Assembly (NCBI GenBank): GCA_950097015.1
Contig: CATNEN010000028.1
Coordinates: 434,001 to 498,000 of the forward strand
From: Macrostomum hystrix
Taxonomy: Eukaryota; Platyhelminthes; Macrostomidae
Reading direction: 5' to 3'
DNA: 64,000 nt
The notes under the pieces: generated by a model
Told to the model about the DNA's origin: nothing
The model's database searches: none
The model's input: the letters and a program-made list of their open reading frames with translations, nothing else
Position numbers and translations under genes: made by a program
In this document: piece by piece, positions 22,430 to 35,059 of the stretch
Layout of the letters: every line of letters starts with the position of its first letter
Numbering within the stretch: the first letter of the stretch is position 1

Positions 22430-23484
22430 TGTTAGTGTGGAGTTCATTGACAAAACTGTTCTAGTGCCAAAAGTCTCCTAACTTTCTAATTATGCATAAA
22501 ACACAATTCGACACAATTATTAGAATTTATGAAACGAAATGAAACATGGCCGGGAGGGTAGTTTGTATAGGTGTTTGTGCAGGAAATTTTTGGATTGGCT
22601 TGTTTAGGAAAACTAATTGCAGAAGAGAGAAGCAGGAGGCTAGAGTGTTAGCGGAATGACTCACCCTTAGCCAAGGCAAGGCTAAAATTGCCAGTTTCTT
22701 AGGCAACAAACTCTTCTTTTCTTATTAAAAGACATTGTACATACCTGACTGTGTAGAATGTCTATATAGAATAATTATTGCGTAGAGAGAATGTGGGCTG
22801 GTACGTTGAGAGAGCAGCGCTGTACATAACGAACACTTAACGCACGATTGCATATCATTCGAAACAGTTGGCGACAATGTAACAGCTCTCGCCAGCCTCA
22901 ACAAAACCATTTTTCCTTTCCGGGTCTCAGTTGGTTAAGAAACACAACTGCCTTTGTGTGTTTAAGCGAGTAAAGTGCAAACATGAAATCTATTTTTTGA
23001 CTATTGCAGATACATAAAAGACGTATAAAATTACCTTGCTAGCAGAGTGAAGCGATTTTCAAATTTCCAACTCATTTTTTTAGTCACGGTCTGTCTTTGA
23101 AAATTAGCTGAAATTTGACACGTGGAAAAGTTTACGGATAGTGACATGATCAAGGGATAAGTTAAAACACGAAAAAATATAATTCTAACAAGCTATCTAA
23201 CAATAATATATTTCTAATTCGTGCTATTTATTTAAATAGGAAACTACTGAACTTAAAAAACCAATTCTAAGTACTATAAGTAGACACGGAATCAAATCAT
23301 TCTGTAATTTGTACAACTAAATACAACCAGGATGATAAAATTTTGAACCTTTCGAAAACATATAAACACTAAACAGTCTAGATTTTTTCCTTGACTAGCA
23401 TATACTGATAGACAGTTATATACACCTTTAAAGCGAAATATAAAGTACAGTAAATAAGTTTTTGAGTACAATGGAGACACGGGA
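22430..23484. other. AT-rich spacer between PTP-like exons and MEMO1
   Basis: I searched the minus strand for further PTP exons (HCSAGxGRTG, WPD) and found none. A 60-codon frame at 22527-22709 has no recognisable motif. Confidence 0.5.
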
Positions 23485-23830
23485 CAGGACAGGTAAAGAT
23501 AAGGAATGAGGGAAATGAGGACAGGTAAAGAAAAGGACTGAGGGAAATGAGAACTGAGGGAGATAAGGACAGGTAAAGATAAGGACTGAGGGAGATAAGG
23601 ACAGGTAAAGATAAGGACTGAGGGAAATGAGAACAGGTAAAGATAAGGACTGAGGGAAATGCGGACAGGTAAAGATAAGGACTGAGGGAAATGACAGGTA
23701 AAGATAAGGACTGAGGGAAATGAGAACAGGTAAAGATAAGGACTGAGGGAAATGCGGACAGGTAAAGATAAGGACTGAGGGAGATGAAAACTGGTAAAGA
23801 TATGGACTTAGGGAAATGATGACAGGTAAC
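23485..23830. repeat. about 30-bp purine-rich minisatellite
   Basis: Units gacaggtaaagataaggact followed by gagggaaatga. It begins 8 bp past the MEMO1 stop codon, so it lies in the MEMO1 3' UTR. Confidence 0.94.
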
Positions 23831-23837
23831 AACGTGA

Positions 23838-25062
23838 TCAGCGAAGGAACAGCGCCCCGGCGGCATAGCTGACGGAAGAGTCGGCCTCAGTCAGACATTT
23901 GGATGACTGGGAATAGCGCAGAAATCGCATCGTCCAGTTGCCATCAGCTTCGCCGCGTTCACCAGCGTCAGCCAGGATGGCCAATAGCAAAGCGATCGGC
24001 TTCCGGCCGCAGATGGTGTTGCCGCATTCGTCAAGATAGTCGGAAAATTTTTTCCCATCTAAAGATTCAACCGCCTCCATTCCGCGACGATCCAGACGCT
24101 CAATGCCTCGCCAAATTGGCTCACCGGATCTGATTGAATGAAGACAATAACAGACTAGAGGCGCTACAGACTCGTTATCACCGCTTTATTAATGCCTTTT
24201 TTTAAAGCCCTAAGATTTGTGCTTTTTCACCTCTCCGCGTCTAGATCGCGCCAGGTGTAGCGAAAGCGCCGGCCCCAGTGACAGAAGTCGGACGAGATGA
24301 CAAACAGAGAGGCCGGATCAAGCAGGTACGGAGACAACAAGGCAGCGTAGGCGGCCGTCTCGCCTGGACTGCACTGACCGACCTAAGTTTCGAATCTAAT
24401 TTTTAGGTTACCACAAGCCTGGCAGCTAAAAAATATCAAAAGTCTAGAGACTTATATATGATTTAAATGAGGCTAAGCACAACCAATCTCACCAGGATTG
24501 GCACCACGCCAGCGAATCGGCCACTGGCTCTTAATCCAGCGGTTGCGATGGCAACATAAGGCAGCTGCATTTCAACACTGTGCTCAGCTTCGTCACAGTC
24601 GCGTGTTAGAATTTCGAATCTACCAGCCGAATTTAGAGCGGACACAATAGCCCGATCTACTGGTAAATTGCCCAATGGAGTTGCCAGATTGTCGGCTGAT
24701 GTTAAAGCACAGCCGCTAAGTCGGTAGTGATGACTAGGCGCCAGAATAAATACCCGACGTTTAAAAGTTGCATCGTTCGGATTAGGATTAGAATTTGCCG
24801 CATCAGCTAATAAGCGATAAGAATAGGCTGCGATTGATCCACTGTATCGATAGCCAGCATGCGGTGCTATGATCGCTTTCAACTGGCCACAAGTGTCATC
24901 TTCACTAAGCTGGCTGGGGGAGGCTGCGCTGGCAAGCCAGCTAGCCAGTTGCTGCTCTAGCTCAGTAGCATTGCTGCTGTACCAGCTACCCGCATGGCTG
25001 GCACCTCGTGTCCAACTATGGTTGCTTTTGAATGCTGAGTTGTTGGCTTCTTTAGATGACAT
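23838..25062 (-). CDS. MEMO1: MEMO1 family protein, complete in three exons (337 aa)
   Basis: Exons 24493-25062 (ATG at 25060-25062; ends CTG|GTGAGA), 24231-24382 (TTAG|GTC to GAGAG|GTGAAA) and 23838-24129 (ATCAG| to TGA); introns are 110 and 101 bp and all phases agree. Motifs in order: SHAGSWY, APHAGYRYSG, FILAPSHH, EHSVEMQLPY, SSDFCHWG, NTICGRKPI and the C-terminal SVSYAAGAL. These are the signature blocks of MEMO1; the His residues of APHAG and PSHH and the Cys of NTICG correspond to the metal-binding pocket described for the family. The protein is slightly longer than the human one (297 aa), mainly through a Ser/Asn-rich N-terminal extension. MEMO1 acts in ErbB2-linked cell motility and copper redox handling (established for mammals). 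Confidence 0.95.
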
Positions 25063-25577
25063 TTTCCTTATGGCTGCAGTGTGTTTAGTAACAGTGTATA
25101 TTTTTTCATGTTCACATTACTTTATTATGATAAAAATCAAATCTCTATCATATATATCATATCTAATTGTTTTTTACAATCCATTAACCTTTTTGGATGT
25201 AGTTATATTTATTGTTAATACCATTGTTTAGTAATGATAGAAATTGTAATTATTAGTAATATTTTCTAATCAAATGTTTCATAGCACATAAAATGTAATT
25301 TATGTAAAAGAATTCCTAATGTTCCTTCTTTTGCATTCATATTGTACAAGGCTAAAAGGCTGACATGTGTACGAGTATAGTTGAGTTTGTTGCACTATTT
25401 TCAGGGCATATTTTTTCTTACATATATAATAATAATCCAATTTTTAGAAAAAATTCGAGAGAGTAAGTATTTACTTAGCTACCTAACTGTCTAATCTGTT
25501 GTGATATCATCCAGCATTCAGCATTCAGAATTCAGTCTCTATTCGACTACTTCAAAGCCGACGACGCTTCGATTCAG
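25063..25577. other. AT-rich spacer upstream of MEMO1
   Basis: Very AT-rich; separates the MEMO1 start from the Gypsy remnant. No LTR was recognised immediately 5' of the gag-like frame. Confidence 0.4.
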
Positions 25578-28285
25578 ATGGCCGATACAGGAGGGCTGAA
25601 GTCACCAGCACCAATTACATTCGATGAGAATAAAACAGAGAAGTGGAGGAAATGGATCATCGGCTACAAGCTCTTCCTCACAGCCACGAAGCGCGACAAA
25701 GAAAGTGACGAGTTGAAGATCGCCATTCTGCTAACAGCGCTTGGAGAAGAAGGTCGAGATGTCTACGACACACTTCACGAAAGCTCCGAAGCGAATCGTA
25801 AATCCGATGCCGTCGTCACAGCTTTTGAAAATTTCTGCAAACCGCTCGATAGCGAGACTTTTGATCGTTACAAATTCAGGATGGAGGATTCAAGATCAAT
25901 TCTAGGATTTCGACCACTTCCTCAGTGACCTGCGTATTCGCATCAAGCCATGCAAGTTTGCGACGCCCATTAACGGTGATACCATTGAAGACTCAATTCT
26001 ACGAGACCAGATTGTGTATGGAATAAGCAACGCTGCACTCAGAGACAGGCTTCTAGAGGAAAATAAGCTGACCCTGTCAAAAACTCTGTCGTGCAAGTGA
26101 AGCTTTCAAATCTCAGGCACAAAAGATTAGCAGTGCATCAAATGCGAATGACTCAAGCTCTAGACACATTGACCGGGTATTCAAGCCAGTGCCACGGAGA
26201 ACGGGTTCGAAAGGTCCATCTCAGGTTAGAAACGCGTCGAGAGGCAGATACAGAAGCATCGAGATCGCAGAGGAGGACCATCCTGCAGATATTGTGGCAA
26301 ATTTCACGAGTTTGGCAGCGAGAACTGTCCAGCATTCGGTAAGACCTGCACAAGCTGCGGAAAAAGAAACCACTTTGCTGCGGTGTGCCGGAAGATGGGT
26401 TCGAAAAATGCAGCCCGACAGAACGAGGAAAGTGACATGGAAGAGGAAAACTTTTGGTCTGGGTCCGTATCCACTGTCACTAAGAACACAATTAATTGTA
26501 CAGCCATGGAAGATTGCGCAACGACGCAAAGAAGCAAAACGATCGTTCGGATCCTTACAGAAGACATCAAGGAAATTGAGTTAAAGATTGATACTGGAGC
26601 GGACGTGAATATCATCTCAGAAAGAAAGCTCCGACAAATCACGGAAAGAAAAGTTCGAGAGGACAGAAGTGCTCAACTTGTCGTTTACAACAAGCAAAGG
26701 CTCAACGTGAAAGGTAAAGTTCATCTTGACCTGAAGCATCATAGCAAGCAAGCGAATGCAGAGTTTTTTAAAGATCTTAAATTGTGTGTCAGGAAACTCC
26801 AAAGCAAGAGAACAATGTATTAACATAAGACAGTGTATTGAAGGAATTCCCTGGTGTTTTTGAAGGGCTTGGTTGTCTACCAGGGACACATCACGTAGCA
26901 ATTCAAGACCAGGCTGTGCCAAATGTTCAGGCTCCAAGGAAAATACCATTTGCAGCACTTACAGCACTGAGGGACGAGCTCCATCGATGGTCCGAACTCG
27001 GAATGATCTCTAAGTGCAACCAGCCAACCGAACGGATTTCCAACATAGTTGTGGTTTGGAAACCAGACAACACAGTTCGGCTCTGTCTCGATCCACAATG
27101 TCTCAATGAAGTCATCGTCTGAGACAGATAGCCAATACCGACATACGACGAGATCATAAGCAAGATGAATGGTGCAAAATTATTTTTTAAGATCACGAGA
27201 GTTCGCTGCTAACAGCTTTTCATACGCCGTTCGGAGTTTACATCTGGAAAAAAAGAATGTCTTTTGGGCTCAAAAATGCTCCTGAGGCATATCCGCGAAA
27301 GATCCGTGAAGAGATAACCAGCTACGTAGAGAACGCTAAGAACTACATTGATGGCATCATTGCGTGGGAAAGACCAGGCAAGAGCATGACAATGCTGTGA
27401 GAGAGACAACGAAGCGTTACAGAGAAAAGAATCTGAAGTTGAATAGACAGAAAGCAAAAGTTGGTTAAGACAGAACTGAAGTTTCTAGGGCACATTATTT
27501 CAAGTCAAGTTCGGGAGTGAAGATAGATCCGGAGAAAGTGAGAAGCATTCGAGAGATGCCGCATCCCAACAGCTACGAGCAAGACGCAGATAAAGTGGGA
27601 CAGCTGCAGAGATTCATTGGTGCAGCAAATTTCCTGTATAGATTCATAGCCAATTTCTCAGCATTAGCATTCCCGCTGCGACAGCTGCTGAAGAGAAACT
27701 CTGTGTGGATTTGGGAAACAAAGCAGGAAGATGCCTACGAGTATCAGTGAAATCAAGGACTCCCTATGCCGAGCACCAGTATTCGCGCCATTCGATCAGA
27801 AGAAAGACGTCACGTTATCTGTTGATGCTAGCAAGAGATGGCCTGGGCGCTGCCCTAATGCAAGACGGGTATGTCATTGAATACGCCTCATCGGCTATGA
27901 CTGCAGCGCAGAAAAAATATGATAAAATCGAGAAAGAATTCCTCGCCATCGTATTCGGATGCCGAATATTTCGCCAATACCTTTGGGGACGGCCAGTCCA
28001 GGTGGAATCTGACCACAAGCCGCTGCAATACATAATGCAGAAACAATTCAGCGTGATGTCAGCCAGACTACAGCGACTCGCGCTCCAGATTCAAGAGTTC
28101 GACTTGCATGTCAAATATGTTCCTGGAAAGGATCTATATTTAGCTGATAGGCTAAGCTGAGAATACCTGAAGTCAGTACATTCATCGAGTGACCTGGACA
28201 GAGATCTGAAATGCCATGTTCTAGGCGTTGAAAAAGTTTCCCTACCAGAAGATTTGCTGATTGAGATACGCCAGCACACAGTCAT
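25578..28285 (+). mobile_element. decayed Ty3/Gypsy-type retrotransposon (gag to RNase H)
   Basis: A gag-like frame begins at 25578 (capsid-like, about 110 codons), then frames shift. Two zinc-knuckle-like CCHC motifs lie at about 26275-26395 (CRYCGKFH, CTSCGKRNHF), an aspartic protease motif DTGAD at about 26590, reverse transcriptase N-terminal blocks at 26840-27120, an RT region around 27150-27400 with stops, and an RNase H region at 27780-28160 (EFLAIVFGCRIFRQYL, ESDHKPLQY, VKYVPGKD). At least six frame breaks or stops interrupt it, and the YxDD region is altered. No integrase, env or paired LTRs were found, so it is truncated and inactive. Confidence 0.9.
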
Positions 28286-29487
28286 GGAGGCTCCCTGCAG
28301 CTAAGTCAACGCCAGCACACAAATGCCAATAGTCTCTGTCACCAACTGAAAGATATTTTTGCGAAGGCTGGCCAGAAATTGAGCAGTCTGTGATCATTGA
28401 TCACAAGTACCAGACAACCTCATGGTGTTTTGGAATGTGAGACATGAACTTGAAGAGCATGATAGCATTATGTACAAATAATTATATAAACAAATTCAGG
28501 AGTCTATAGCAGCTTAAAGTTTGAATTAATAATTGGAGATTGGAGTAGCTACTCTGAGTTAGTAACACAGTGGGGGAGGGTCACTGTTTATTGATTGAAT
28601 GCTCTCTCTCTGGATGACTGGATAGCAGTCATAGCAGGAAAAACACACATGCATGGCCTTGAATCACTAAGCTGCTCAGATTTTTTATAGCGACACATTT
28701 GTTTTGAATTGCTAATTGTTATATAGTTTGCATATAATCTAGGCAATAAGAAACAAACATTGATACATGTCATAGAATGCAAAAGTTCATATTTCTCAAT
28801 TACATTTTTTTTAAATCATATGCATGTTTTGTTTTTTTTTAAATATCACATTCAAATCACTAGATTCTGAGATATTCAACTGTAAAGTGTACTTAGGAGT
28901 ATCAATCATTTAATATTTGTAAAGTAGAGAGAATCTATGCCTACAATACAACTCAATTCAATACAGTTTGACATGTAGCAAGTCATGTACTTAAACCTTG
29001 TCTTGCCAACTTCCAAGATCTTATGACACCTCTTATCTTAAGAAAATGGAAAAGTTCTACTTAGCCTGTAATTCAGCCTATTTATCTTTAAATAGGCCAG
29101 ATAATTTTGTGACAAAAAATATAAATTTTGAATTTTGCTTAATATAAACAAGACAATAAATATGCAAGCAATTGATTTTTCAATGTGGGATTTGTTAAAC
29201 ATGAGTTTAAACTTGTTAATAGCTATGCTGATGTAAAATTATATAGTACTAAGGTGGTTAGGTTTATGAGAAAGATTAAACATTTGTTATTACCAACATT
29301 TTACTGTGGTAAAAAATTGCCTAATTTCACCACCTGATATATAGCTTGGGCTTGTTCAATAGTGCAATAAGTTCTGCAGTCTAAAAATAGTATCAAACAG
29401 TACAGTAGAAACTGTTAACTTTACTATTAAACATTACATTACCATGCTGTGAAGTTGGCAGTTTTTTACCATTGGTAAATTGTGGAT
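28286..29487. other. AT-rich spacer
   Basis: No gene or RNA recognised; a (tctc)n-like tract lies near 28600. Confidence 0.45.
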
Positions 29488-29901
29488 CCTAGACACTTCC
29501 TCATCTTACAACTTTGTCATCCACTTGGAAGGTAGGACACTTCATCATCCAGCCGATTGGTATGCTTTAAAGTTTGGTCAGTTTGTCATCTACTAATAAC
29601 AAGCAATCAAGCTCGTCATCAATAAAGTGAGGGTGGGGTGGTGGGGCAGAGGTGTGAGCACACTTCACACTCTAAATTGTCAAAAAGAGGTGTCAAAACA
29701 GATTTTAAAATATGAGTTGAAAGATAGGTGCCAACACAATGTGAGGAGGTAGGGAGGGGTGGTTCTGTTCTAACTTTGAAAACTTTTGTTTTATTGATGA
29801 CAAAGTGTCCACAAGTCTAAGTCTCTTTGTCATCCACCCTCTGAGATATTGGACAGATCGTCATTTGGATGATGAAGTTATAAGATGACAAAGTGTCCAG
29901 G
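29488..29901. mobile_element. putative MITE with about 35-bp imperfect terminal inverted repeats
   Basis: The left end cctagacacttcctcatctt (29488 on) and the reverse complement of the right end (cctggacactttgtcatctt from 29901) align over about 35 bp with roughly seven mismatches. Internal copies of gacactt..tcatc occur at about 29528 and, inverted, at about 29803 and 29883. There is no coding capacity. No convincing target duplication was seen. Confidence 0.5.
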
Positions 29902-32900
29902 TACTGTAAAATGTTACTAGCTAACATATGGCTAGGGCATATGTTATTGATCAAGACCCAAGACCCTAGGGCCTACCAAATTAATAGACCTAAGCCAAAT
30001 ACCATAGTTTTTAGAAAGAAATTACCTAGGCCCCTATTTAGAAAAAAAGGACTGTACATATCTAGATTATAGAGGGATAAGACACTCTAGGCATAGATAT
30101 ATAAATAGATAGCTAGACCTACATCCTTTTGCTCTCTCAATCCACTACTGCAATCCACTAAGGCATATCTCTTAATATATAATAGAGGGAAATGAAGATT
30201 TTATTCCTTTTTATCTATGAAAGTAGCATAGCCTAACTTTGTATTTATATAACTAAGTCACCAAATGACCATTTTCACTCATTGCTGTTTGTTGTTCTTT
30301 GTTCATTTTATCGTTTTCTGATATTCCATGATGAGGATGTGCAATTTCAAAAGGAAAAATAATTAGGCCCTATGCAAAACTAAGTAAAACATTGGCAAGT
30401 GGGTTGCTCTAGTCTTGTGAGATACCTTCAAAATGACAAGACTGGAGACAATTTGTGATTGAGCTAGCCAACAACAACAAGAAAAGAGTAGCCTAAAATT
30501 AAATTATTAAGAGAAATTTCGAGGAGATCTGGTGATTAAGATCTATCTAAACATGCTGTCATGCCTTGACTATCAAAAAGGAGTGAAATTCTAACAAGAT
30601 TATCAAAAGATCCTGGAGGCATTTATAGGGTTTTAGAATAGAAACTGCGACTGTCAAAGTCAAACAAAGAAAAACAACTGCATAGCTGCTCCTGCTGAAG
30701 CAAAGTAGCTTTAGGCGGCAATGGCAGTTTGATTGGACTTGGGCCTAATGACTAGGATAGTAATAGTAATGTGTTGGATTTAATAATGCACAGGGAATTT
30801 ATGGAGATCAGAGGCTAGATTTGTAAGCATGAGAGCTGTTGTGCTTTCAATGTTGAATTATACACAATACACATGTTGAACTAACATAGTCATAGCTGCC
30901 TTATCCATTCCTTATTCATAGCTGGAACATGAATTTAAAGTCACTTTTAGCGCACGCATGCAATCAGTTTGAAAACTGCGTTAATTTTTCCGGATTTAAG
31001 TGTTTAACTTGTTATAGCAAGTGTTGCATTATGATTTTAATCAAGATTCGAGAAAGAAAAACATTGATTATTATGGCTGCTCATCAAATTACCGTAACCA
31101 TTTTCTGTCTTGTTGAACTGCATGGCACTCATTAACACAAATTGAACAATTCTGATGCTTCCTATACTTTCACACTTACAAGAAACTTACACTCGTACTT
31201 ACTAAAAAAATATCTACATGTACATTGTTGAAATCCAATACACATGCGAGTAGTCGATACTCATATCGTATAATCCGAGCCCCGACAACGTACGAAGTCG
31301 CGATCGACTAAACGGAATTCTTTTCCGCCATCTGCTCTGCCGGAATAGAGATGTGAAATTTTGCACAGAATTTATTTTTAGCTATTATTAGACTCTTCAA
31401 CATCTAATTATTTTATCCTAAATTAATTCGTATGCATCAGCTGCATCTGATCCCAGATGCAATTTTAAAAGTTAAAGTAAAAGCGATTACTGCAAGTCGG
31501 TATATCAGTCTGTATACCATGCACAATGTATGAACATTTACATGCAGCTCAATGTACACGAAGGTGTCTGACCTGTATCACAGCTCACTATATAAAACAA
31601 CAGAGCTGTATATCTTTTCACTCTCGCCAGAATATAATGTGAAACTTGGCACCACTTCAGTGAGCCTTAGCCCGAGAGCCAACACAAGTGCCCTTTAAGT
31701 ATAGAGGAGACAATTCCCGAATGCAGCAGCCTGTCCTCCCCCACCTATACGATTGCTGCCTCGAGTTGAGAACTGCTCAGCTCACTGCTGCTCCCACCAC
31801 CACCAAGCTTTGCAGGCTTTAATTGAGAACCTCAGCACTTGAAGGTATATACTTAATGCTGTATATATATACTGCTGAACCTTAATTAAATTTTACTCTA
31901 CACTCTGTACATGAATCTCAAAGCATCGTGCAAGCTGAAAAGTAAACGATTGGCCAACAGGGCAGGCACAGTGTCATCCAGGTGGATTCAAGTACGCGTC
32001 GCGGTCAATTGAGCAAATATATATAAGATGAGGCAAAACAAGGCTAATAGAAATTGTCGCCGTTCTTGGATTTCGAGACTGTAGCTCAAATGGAAGATGG
32101 ACACAGCTGCAGAATTTTCCTTCTATACAAAGAAGTCTATATATATATATGCGATGACTTTAGGTGACTTTGGTCTGAGTTCGATTTCTCGCCTCAGCAA
32201 TGGACAGCCTGACTTCATTTGAAAACAGTATACACCAGTTAAATCTGGGGGAAATAATATGATGCCATTCGATTTATAATTATGTAGACAATGAATCTTA
32301 GAAGTCAGCAAGAGTGAATAATGGTTCTTTTAAGTTTATTCCAACATGAACGGATAGACAGAAAACAATTATATACAGTCGTTCAGTCCATGGACAGGGG
32401 AAGTCGCTCAAGGATACTAATTGCTTACAGCGTGGGGTGCAAATTCGAACTCTCGTCCGCCCAATAAGAAATCCATAGCTCTAAGATGGTTAATTTTGAG
32501 TGTCTAGCATGTACTTTTATGTCCATTACGAAGATAAGCTACCAAACTCATCTGCTCAAACTCTTTATTTAAGTTGTTCTCAACAGCTGCCTCAGCTCAG
32601 CCAAGAACAAAAATTATAACTGCTTAGGAAGTATAGTAAAGAATTATTTATTTATCAAAACTTCAAGATTTTCCGATACAGAGGCGCGAGTTGAATCGAT
32701 TCAAACACGATTAAAGCTGATGTTGCTACCATCGTTAAATAAAGACAAGACAATGGCTACTACAGGCCTACAGCACAATATACTATAGTGTGTGAACGGC
32801 CTGCTCTTGTAAGTTAAATGCAATGCCTAACAACCAAATTATCGATCAGGCGGATTTTCCGAATACAACGAAAATCACTTTCTTGGTGGGAAATTTAGGC

Positions 32901-33205
32901 AGATGTCGCGGCTCGCATTACTCCACACATGGTCATAGTCGTTGCGACAATAAAGTCCATTTTTGCTGTAAACCCATAAGATTTACACGCACCATTGATC
33001 TTTGGCGATCTTTCGTTCCTTTGCTGGAGCTAAAAGATCAGTGAAAAGTATATATATATTAAATTAGAGACGACATCAAACTTAAATTTTTTTCGACTAC
33101 TCGACCTTTGGTTGGACAAATCTGCAGGATTGCATTGATTGATAAGTCACAAACTTATGCTGCTGTTGAACCCCGGCTGAAATGCTATCAAAACCAAAAC
33201 ACTTC
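29902..33205. other. AT-rich intergenic region
   Basis: Contains short TA-rich tracts (31855-31870, 32138-32150) and a degraded SINE-A fragment at 32376-32475. Small open frames at 30929-31135 and 32823-33044 have no recognisable content and are not called. Confidence 0.5.
32376..32475 (-). mobile_element. SINE family A fragment
   Basis: Contains cgttcagtccatggac (SINE-A 3' block) and gcaaattcgaactctcgtcc (inverted B-box remnant); the central domain is lost. Confidence 0.4.
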
Positions 33206-33928
33206 ACTTAAACCAGGGGTCCGCAAACTTATTAGCGTGCGGGCCACGGAGAGAACCTAAAAGACGACAGCAGGCTGCAATATGAGAAAGAGGAGAGATA
33301 AGACACGTAATAGATTGGACAGAGGAGAGATGATATTGAGAAGAGATGAGACAGAGAAGAGATGAGACAGGGAAGAGATGAGAAAGCGGAGAGATGAGAA
33401 AGCGGAGAGATGAGAAAGCGGAGAGATGAGAAAGCGGAGAGATGAGAAAGCGGAGAGATGAGAAAGCGGAGAGATGAGAAAGCAGAGAGATGAGAAAGCG
33501 GAGAGATGAGAAAGCGGAGAGATGAGAAAGCGGAGAGATGAGAAAGCGGAGAGATGAGAAAGCGGAGAGATGAGAAAGCAGAGAGATGAGAAAGCGGAGA
33601 GATGAGAAAGCGGAGAGATGAGAAAGCGGAGAGATGAGAAAGCGGAGAGATGAGAAAGCGGAGAGATGAGAAAGCGGAGAGATGATAAAGCGGAGGGATG
33701 AGACACGGGATGGACGAGACAGGGGAGGGATGAGACAGAGAAGAGATGAGACATGTAGAGATGAGACGGAAGACATGAGACAAGGGAGATATACGACACA
33801 GGACAGATGAGACCGAGGAGAGATGAGACAGGATACTGTAGGTGTTGGATGGGGCAACGGGCTGGATTTGGAGCTTCGAGGGCCGCATCTGGCCCGCGGG
33901 CCGGAGTTCGCCAACCCCTGCTTTAAAC
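33206..33928. mobile_element. hAT-type nonautonomous element enclosing a 16-bp minisatellite
   Basis: Ends are CAGGGGTCCGCAAACT (from 33214) and, read inward from 33920, CAGGGGTTGGCGAACTCC, followed by a CCGGCCCGCGGGCCAGATGC block. This is the usual terminal pattern of hAT-derived elements. Flanks acttaaac (33206-33213) and ctttaaac (33921-33928) are an 8-bp target duplication with 6/8 match, the hAT length. The interior (about 33280-33800) is mostly agagatgagaaagcgg units. No transposase is present; Ser/Leu-rich frames across it are spurious. Confidence 0.85.
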
Positions 33929-34692
33929 GAAAAAGATTGAGGAAGCTAGTTGTTTCTTGGAACTGAGAGCTACATAAAGACTTTTTAAGACCCATAAAGA
34001 AACACGATAAAATAGGAAGCTACGAGCGCAGGCCAAGTTTAGGCTGAGAAAGAAAAAATGGAATGAAAACCACAGTAATCTGCATCCATAAAGTCGTTAA
34101 TATTCTTTATCCTACCAGCTATTTGACGATCCGATAAAACCTGAAAGATAATGGCTTTTTAAGCTTAAAAATCAGCTAACAGAACGGGATGCGACGAGAA
34201 ATCGATTAATCTGAGCAGAAATCAGGAAGAACGCATCGATTGTCAATAAAGGAGCCTGCAGACATAGCGCATTGTTCGCACTGATCTTCTTGTTTACTTT
34301 CTATTGTGGGAAGCTTTTGGCCACAACTTCTCACTGATGCTACGAGGCCGCGCACGGGACTCTATCACCCGGATTAACACAGCGGCCGGTAATGGATTCT
34401 GCCCCCCGGCTTGGCAACGGTTTTAAGGATTTGGTGAGGAGACGGAGAAGAGCAAATAGGGGCGCCGCCCCTGACAGCGTTGGCAGATTCGGATGGGATA
34501 TATGGCAGCTTGGGAGAATTAGGACAGAGGTGGTGGAAGATTGGCGGGATTTTCACTGCCCTAAAGCTGCCCCTAACACACTCTCAGCAGCATCACCTAT
34601 AGGCCCTCACGATTTGTTAGCAAATGATCCCCTGGGGGTCGATATGCTCAAACTGGCTTGAGACAGCTGGGTCGACAATCCAGCGAAAACCG
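33929..34692. other. spacer upstream of the Cys-loop channel gene
   Basis: AT-rich to 34320, then more GC-rich. An 89-codon frame at 34392-34661 (Arg-rich, RRRRRANRGAAP) has no recognisable family and is probably chance. Confidence 0.4.
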
Positions 34693-34729
34693 ATTGGCTG
34701 ATGAGAAGCAAGAAACGTGGCGTATATAG
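34693..34729 (+). promoter_or_regulatory. candidate core promoter: inverted CCAAT box and TATA box
   Basis: ATTGG at 34693-34697 and TATATAG at 34723-34729, about 330 bp before the channel start codon. Spacing is compatible with transcription starting near 34755. Inference only. Confidence 0.35.
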
Positions 34730-35059
34730 GGACAGCGAATGGCGTGTTGCGTGGACCTAGGACTATTTTCAACGGACTTGAAAAGATCAGACTGAGCTCA
34801 GGACACTATACAGTCCACTGCCTGCAGCATGTTCTTCAATTCGGTGTCTGTCTAGTGCGCCGAGTTCCTCTGGGGGCCATCGGTCGTCCGTCCCGTCGAT
34901 ACAGCTGAGAAAATTAATTAACTCAGCTCCAAGCTTCCGCTGGCTGGCCGCATCGCGTCAATTTCAATCACTTCGCGTGCCAGACAGATTTTAGGCTGAG
35001 TAAATCCCAGAAACCAAGAAACTCAGCTGTTAACAAAAAACATCCAATAAACAGAAGTC

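Noticed and set aside
33204-33995. Ser/Leu/Phe-rich minus-strand frames of 180-263 codons
   Set aside because: Derived from the 16-bp array inside the hAT-type element.
34392-34661. Arg-rich 89-codon frame upstream of the channel gene
   Set aside because: No family resemblance or conserved start; overlaps the likely promoter flank.
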